NCBI GenBank assembly: GCA_036897625.1
Contig: JAYMTA010000573.1
Location: forward strand, 1-26,615
Reading direction: 5' to 3'
Length of the DNA stretch: 26,615 bases
DNA from: Pelargonium cotyledonis
Taxonomy: Eukaryota; Streptophyta; Magnoliopsida; Geraniales; Geraniaceae
The notes below the pieces were generated by a model. That model had not been told where the DNA came from, did not search any database, and saw only the letters and a program-made list of their open reading frames with translations. The position numbers and the translations under genes were made by a program. Below are positions 21,584-26,615 of this stretch, one piece after another (the stretch's first letter is position 1; every line of letters begins with the position of its first letter).

Positions 21584-21783
21584 GGCTCAACACAAAATAA
21601 GGCCTATGATAGGCAGTGACCTCGCAAAGGGGATACAAGAAAAAAGAAAACAGTCTCGATCAGAGTAAGATATTCTTTTCCAAAACCTTGAATGCATCCA
21701 TAATATTAGGACGTCCTTATTCGGGTTTTTACCTCTTGGATAGCCACAAATCACTTTTCGTTTCTCATAAAAGCACATACATT
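21584..21783. other. Unassigned segment between two MULE-like elements
   Basis: About 200 bases with more balanced composition than the surroundings and no repeat structure. On the minus strand it is open for 63 codons with GYPRGKNPNKDVL and a Phe/Leu/Cys-rich tail. I do not recognise it. An organelle-derived fragment is one possibility that cannot be judged without a search. Confidence 0.3.
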
Positions 21784-21791
21784 AAGATCCT

Positions 21792-23188
21792 AGGTAAATT
21801 ACACATATCACCTCTCAACTAAACACCTTTTAACTAAAACTACCATGAAATATTGAAACTAACTATCGGCTACTCTGAAGTATGCCAAACATATTTTTGT
21901 CTATTTTTTCATCTATTTCTCCATCCAATGTGTTAAAATGACATAAATATCCTTTAAATAAATAAAAAGACTTCATCCAAACAGGCCCTTATGAGTTTAA
22001 ATAATAATTATAAAAAAGGATCTGCACATCGACCGCTGGCGTGACCTGGGTGACTTGCTCCTCTGTTCACCTTCCTCGCTACCACCACATCTGTTGCCGG
22101 ATCTAGGGCTTTCTCTCCGACTTCCTCTACTCTCAAGCTCTGCTCCATTCATCTTCCATCTTTGATTTTCGTGTCGAGATCGAGGCTTCAGAGAAGACAT
22201 TTCACCTGCATGCTTTCTTCGTCTAATACAAACGGAATGGCCGAGCTCCAATCACCGTGACCAACATCGAGCATAGACCACGACCAGTTATGGGTTCGAG
22301 CTCCGCCGTCCACCGTCGACGGATCTGGACGACATCGAGCTCCGACGGTGTCCATGGAATCCAGATTTGTGCTCACTGGCGGTGTACAAAGAATCCAGAT
22401 ATGTGCTCACCGACAGTGCTTGTCCCCAGCTCTCTTCCTTCCTAGACGTGCTCAAGAGCTCACGGTTGAGGTCTTCGGCGGCCTTTCTCCAACCAGTGGA
22501 GAAGAAAAAACGGTGGCTGACAGCGTGTTCTCTCTCCCACCTCCGATTTCTCAGGAAGCACCAGATCTAACGACGCCAAAGGTCACCGATGGCCCACACG
22601 AGCTTCGGCAAGTGAAGACCAGATCATTTCAATTTTTGTAATTTTTAGTAAATTTTGGTAAATTTTTGGTTCATTCTTTGTAAATTATATCATATCAAAG
22701 AATTGATTAAGATTTTGGATTTTGGTATCATTAGTAAAAATTATATGAAAATTGTGAAAATTGGGTTTCTAAATTTTTTTGGGAGTTTTGAAATTTCGAT
22801 TAATTGAACCAAAATAGGCAAATAAAAAACTCAAATTTCAACAAATTTATGATGATTCCGGCGATTTTATGGTGTTTCTGGCGACTTTATTGTGTTTCCG
22901 TCTAATTCTTGATGATTCCGACAACAATTTGATTTTTTCGCTGGACCTATGAAGTTTTCAGTGAGACATTGAATTTTTTAGCGAACCATTAATGAACAAG
23001 AAGGGTATAGTGAAGGGCAATTTTGGAATTCCAAAAAATATTAATTGGAATATTCCGTTAATTATAACGGAAAAAATGGATGGAAAGATGTTTGGCATAC
23101 TTCAAGATAACCAATAGTTAGTTTCAATACTTTAAGGTATCAAGGTTAAAAAGTTTATAGTTGAGAGGTGGTATGCGTAATTTTCCCT
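21792..23188. mobile_element. Complete non-autonomous MULE (about 1.4 kb) with target duplication
   Basis: The left arm starts 'aggtaaattacacatatcac' and continues 'ctctcaacta'. The reverse complement of the right arm starts 'agggaaaattacgcatacca' and continues 'cctctcaacta', and the arms then match through 'attgaaactaactat' and 'gaagtatgccaaaca'. The flanks carry AAGATCCT (21784-21791) and AAGATTCCT (23189-23197), a 9-bp-type target duplication with one indel. The interior is GC-rich at 22020-22620 and AT-rich after that. No transposase is seen, so movement would depend on an enzyme supplied elsewhere. Confidence 0.8.
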
Positions 23189-23491
23189 AAGATTCCTCAT
23201 GCATGACCATCTTCTTTTGCTCTCCACTTTCTTTCAATGTTTATAATTGCATTTATAATCATCAACGTTAACGCACACACGCGCACACACACATATTGAT
23301 TTAATCGTAAAATAAATGTCATGTAATCAATTTTTTTTAAAAAAAAGTTAAAAAAAGAAAAAACAAAGCTAGTTTGCATTGTATATTTCATTTTCTATAT
23401 GCATATACGTTTGTTAAACAAACTTATCATATGGAAAATGTTGATAATACATGCATACTTAACTTCTTGGAAAAATAGGACATATATTTAA
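23189..23491. other. Spacer between two MULE-like elements
   Basis: AT-rich spacer containing a short CA-type run (about 23270-23292) and A/T homopolymers. No gene is seen. Confidence 0.4.
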
Positions 23492-23784
23492 GGATAAATG
23501 ACTAGGATGGTCCATGTACTATCTTGAATGAACCAAGTTAATCCCTCAACTTCATAATGAACCAAATCAGTCCCCGTACTATCACAAAGTGAATCGCGTT
23601 CGTCCTCGCCGTCACATTCCGTTAAACTCACCGTTAAAATGTGCTGATTTGGATTTTTTTATGAATTAAATACTATTTTTAAACCTAAATTAATCCTAAT
23701 CACATTCCAAACAAGCCTTTAAGTTTAAAAAAAATTAAAAAAAAAGAATCAACCTCTCATTTATCTCTTTAAACAAACCCTAAC

Positions 23785-23808
23785 CTTCTCTCTTCTCTTC
23801 TCTTCTCT

Positions 23809-23868
<60 letters not shown>
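23785..23868. repeat. (TTCTC)n / (TC)n microsatellite
   Basis: About 84 bases of pure pyrimidine, first as TTCTC/TCTTC-type repeats, then as a TC run with one TTT interruption. Confidence 0.95.
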
Positions 23869-23871
<3 letters not shown>

Positions 23872-23937
23872 CGATGGAGTCTAGACACGTCGATGGAGCT
23901 CTCTCTCAAGCGATGGAGTCTAGACACGTCGATGGAG
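23869..23937. repeat. Tandem duplication, 39-bp unit
   Basis: The block beginning 'aagcgatggagtctagacac' and ending 'gtcgatggag' occurs at 23869 and 23908 without visible differences, linked by a short CT run. As at 21506, it is a fresh-looking duplication next to a dinucleotide repeat. Confidence 0.9.
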
Positions 23938-24640
23938 GAAGGGCTTTGGGATGGGGGAGCTGACGATGGTCCTCCTTCATCTTAGATAGTAGAGCAACAT
24001 CGCTGGAGCATGGTGGTAGAGCTTAGATCCGCGAAGCCCCATTATCGTCGGCGTGGTCTCGGGCGATAGACGATGAGGCTCTGCTCCGGCGATCAACGAT
24101 GATGCTTTTCTTCGTTGATCTACTCCACAACACATCCCGCGATGTCTTCTCCGGTCACGAGATTTGTCGAGTGTGTGGTCGGTGCTGGGGATGGCTACAC
24201 GTATATGATTATCCTTGTTTTTTTATTCATTTTTGCTTCAATTGTATCAAAGATTGTTGTATTTTAAATTTTAATTGGTTGTATTTTGAGTTTCGTTGGA
24301 ATTTTGTTAAAAAGGGAAAACTCATAACTTTCGCCGGAATCTGAAAAATGGTGTCAGAATGTGATTAGTATTATTTTAGGTTTTAAAATTGATATTTAAT
24401 TCATAAAAAGTTCAAATTAGTACGTTTTAACGGTGAGTTTAGAATGTGACGGTTGAAACGGACACGGTTCACTTTATAATAGTACGAAGACTGATTTGGT
24501 CGATTATGAAGTTAATGGACTAATTTAGTCCATTCTAAATAGTAGTATATAGACCATTATAGTCATTTTCCTATAATTAAAAAAATGACACTTATTTTGA
24601 AACAAAAGCAGCTGTAAGCAAAAATAAAATCGTAAAAATA

Positions 24641-25483
24641 AGGCAAAAGACCTAATTTGGTCCATAGACTTTCATAAAAGAACTCAATTTGGTCCTTAAA
24701 CTTTGTTTAACTAAATTTAGTCTCTGAAGTTTCAAAAATAAACTCAATTCAGGCCTGGGGTATGACATGGATATTTAATTATTTAAACTATTTAATTTTT
24801 GTTACAGATCTTGTTGATGTGTCAGTCAACATGAATTAAATTAGTCATGTGACTAGCACATGACTGCCACATCAACCAACTCTATCCAAACTCCCCCTTT
24901 TTCTTGACTGTACGTCTTCTTCCTCTCGACTTGCCAAATTTCCCAATCTCACCAAAATCAACAATAGCCACAAATGGTGTGTAAGGATCGTGGCCATGTC
25001 GCGCTATGAGAAGAACACCAATCACCTCTCCTCCTCTGCGCTCTCGTTGTCGAATCTCACCATGACGTTGAACGAGCCGACAACGGTGAAGCATCACACG
25101 ATGGTGACTGTGCACGCCAAGCGCAGTGAAACCGCCGCTCCGCAGACGGATCTTGGGCACATTTTGTTAGAAATCGCCGCGTAGGAGTCGATCTGGGACC
25201 GGAGAAAGAAGTACATGAAGCTATGGTAGCACTATCAAGGTGTAACACTACCATCTGAAATCATTTGCGACTAATGTTGACTTTGGTGAGATTGGAAAAT
25301 TTGGCAAGTTGAGAGGAAAAAGACGTACAATCAAGAGAAAAATGAAGTTTGGGTAGAGTTGGCTAATGTGGAAGTCATGTGCTGGTCACATGACTAATTT
25401 AATATATGTAGACTGCCACATCAACAAGATCTATAATAAAAATTAAATAGTTAAAATAATTAAATATCCATATTATATCTAAA
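24641..25483. mobile_element. MULE-like element with long inverted arms, right end missing
   Basis: Positions 24766-24962 match the reverse complement of 25272-25480 over about 200 bases ('atggatatttaattattt', 'agatcttgttgatgtg', 'cttgccaaatttcccaatct'). The left arm has about 120 further bases (24641-24760, with 'aatttggtcc' phrases) that have no partner on the right. The right arm stops where the LINE sequence begins. The interior (24963-25271) is GC-richer and non-coding. Confidence 0.65.
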
Positions 25484-25487
25484 AAAA

Positions 25488-26615
25488 TGGTCTTCTCTCG
25501 CGTAGAGGCATGTTAGGGTTTGTAGCTTTCTATTTGTAGTGGCGGTGGAGCAAGTGGAGTGACAGAGTAGCAAGGTGTGGTGTTGAAGTTGCACAGATCT
25601 GAGGTGAGACTGGTGGTTGCAGAGCGTCTGTTAGCAGAATCGTTCATGGCGTGGAGACGGGATAGAGGCGAAAAATCGAGTACAACTGTTCGGGAACACG
25701 TACGACGAAAATGGAGGGAGCGGGGTTCGACTTGGCACGGGTGATGGGGGGTTTAGCGATTGGAGAGGAGGAGATGAGTGGAGTGGAGATGGAGTTTCCG
25801 GCAAGAGGCGGAGGGGACGGTGGCCCACAGAACTTGAGGATCGTGGGTTGTTTTTTGACCCAATTAGTGGTTAACTTTGATGCAATGAGACATCAAATGG
25901 AGTCGGTATAGAAGCCGCTGGCACCGATGATGGTGGAAGAGGTGGTAGAGGATGGACCGATGAGGTCGGGTCAAAGATTTGTGTTTGAGGTTTATCATCA
26001 GTCGGATGCGGTCCAGATTAAAGAAGGAGGACCATGGTCCTTCAATCACGACGCACTGGTGTGTCGTTTGCTAAAACCGGGAGATGTGTCGGCTCATGTG
26101 GAGTTGTTTTCATTGCGTATATGGGTTCAATTACATGACCTTCCTAAGGGTTTTCGTACGGAACGGGTGTGCAAGATCGTTGGGGACCACATAGGTCAAT
26201 TTGTGGAAATGGATTCGGGTAGTTTTACCCGGAACATGTCATCCTACATTAGGATTAGGGTTGAGTTGGATGTTCGTCAACCAATCAATAGGGGGTGGAG
26301 GGTGCGGACGGTGGGAGGTACGTTGTCGTGGATCATTTTTAAGTATGAGAAGCTTCCAAATTTTTGTTTTTTCTGTGGTGTGCTGGGTCATAGTGACCAA
26401 GTTTGTCAGGAACGGATCAAACATCCGGAGATAAGGACAAAGAGGGCGTATAGAGCTTGGCTTCGAGCACCGGGGAGGAGCCCAGGTGGTTTTTTCGTGG
26501 CGAGGTGGCTGAGGGATGAGAATGGGCTGTGGGAGTCTGCCACTCCCATGGAGGTTGGGAAGGAGGTCACGGTGGAGGAGGGGGGGGATGCGGAATTGGG
26601 GGCTGGAGCTACTCT
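25488..26615 (+). mobile_element. LINE (non-LTR retrotransposon), 5' part, runs off the window
   Basis: The sequence from about 25488 onward is GC-richer and leads into an ORF1 with a DUF4283-type region and a zinc knuckle. The reverse transcriptase ORF and poly(A) tail would lie beyond the window. The abrupt change from the truncated inverted-repeat arm at about 25483 suggests the LINE inserted into the element on its left. Confidence 0.7.
25711..26615 (+). pseudogene. LINE ORF1 (DUF4283 and CCHC zinc knuckle), one premature stop, partial
   Basis: ORF1 proteins of plant LINEs bind element RNA for retrotransposition. The frame from the ATG at 25711 reads through LRIVGCFLTQLVVNFDAM, a DUF4283-type start. 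After a TAG it continues with GGPWSFNHDALVCRLLKPG, WVQLHDLP and YEKLPNFCFFCG, whose knuckle CFFCGVLGHSDQVC fits C-x2-C-x4-H-x4-C (26365-26406). The TAG at 25909-25911 sits where relatives usually have Trp before a Pro-rich or basic stretch, so a TGG to TAG change is the likely cause. No other stop or shift is seen up to the window end. The product would be cut to 66 residues, so this copy is probably inactive. Confidence 0.8.

Larger units (their letters stand above)
23492..24571. mobile_element. Complete non-autonomous MULE (1080 bp) with 9-bp target duplication
   Basis: The left arm starts 'ggataaatgactaggatggt'. The reverse complement of the right arm starts 'ggaaaatgactataatggtc', and the arms match for about 150 bases, including 'cttcataat', 'gaccaaatcagtc' and 'aactcaccgttaaaa'. 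The 9-mers TATATTTAA (23483-23491) and TATAATTAA (24572-24580) flank it with one mismatch, as expected for Mutator-like transposition. The interior holds a long pyrimidine microsatellite, a 39-bp tandem duplication and GC-rich sequence. No transposase is seen. Confidence 0.85.

Noticed and set aside
24882..25254. Overlapping frames on both strands
   Set aside because: They lie between or within the arms of an inverted-repeat element; no domain is seen.

Overview
The window looks like nuclear DNA of a dicot plant. It is AT-rich, with genes split by short AT-rich introns, plant-specific gene families (a CLE signalling peptide, an O-fucosyltransferase-like glycosyltransferase, an F-box protein) and dense plant transposon debris (Mutator-like elements, MITEs, a SINE, a LINE). 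Species cannot be fixed from the sequence. No bacterial-style operons, CRISPR arrays, rRNA or tRNA genes were seen.

Layout. 1-275 is the end of a Mutator-like element cut by the window edge. 1072-1266 (-) is an intronless CLE-peptide gene with its own TATA box. 2041-3268 is a diverged terminal-inverted-repeat element with a GC-rich, proline-rich interior. 3707-3915 is a small Stowaway-like MITE. 4503-9839 (-) is the only large, apparently intact gene: a 12-coding-exon, 528-residue O-fucosyltransferase-family protein. All its splice phases were checked by hand; one intron is GC-AG and another lies just after the stop codon. Its leader and possible promoter reach about 10113.

10120-14930 is non-coding. 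It contains a MITE-like element (12064-13768) that appears to be interrupted by a GC-richer element carrying 119-bp tandem repeats. 14940-20228 is a tandem duplication of an F-box gene on the minus strand. The longer copy has lost its ATG and has two frame breaks; the shorter copy lacks the F-box, carries deletions and is interrupted by a tRNA-derived SINE.

20800-25483 is a cluster of Mutator-like non-autonomous elements with long inverted repeats. Two have recognisable, near-perfect target-site duplications. Their GC-rich interiors, simple repeats and short tandem duplications explain the many spurious ORFs. The window ends in a LINE ORF1 (DUF4283 plus a CCHC zinc knuckle) with one in-frame stop.

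The two apparently functional genes, the secreted CLE peptide and the Golgi-type glycosyltransferase, are neighbours on the same strand about 3.4 kb apart. Nothing in the sequence links their functions. I found no convincing new multi-gene system. The best leads are the variant CLE ligand, the stop-proximal intron with an open in-frame extension in the glycosyltransferase gene, and the decayed F-box duplication.
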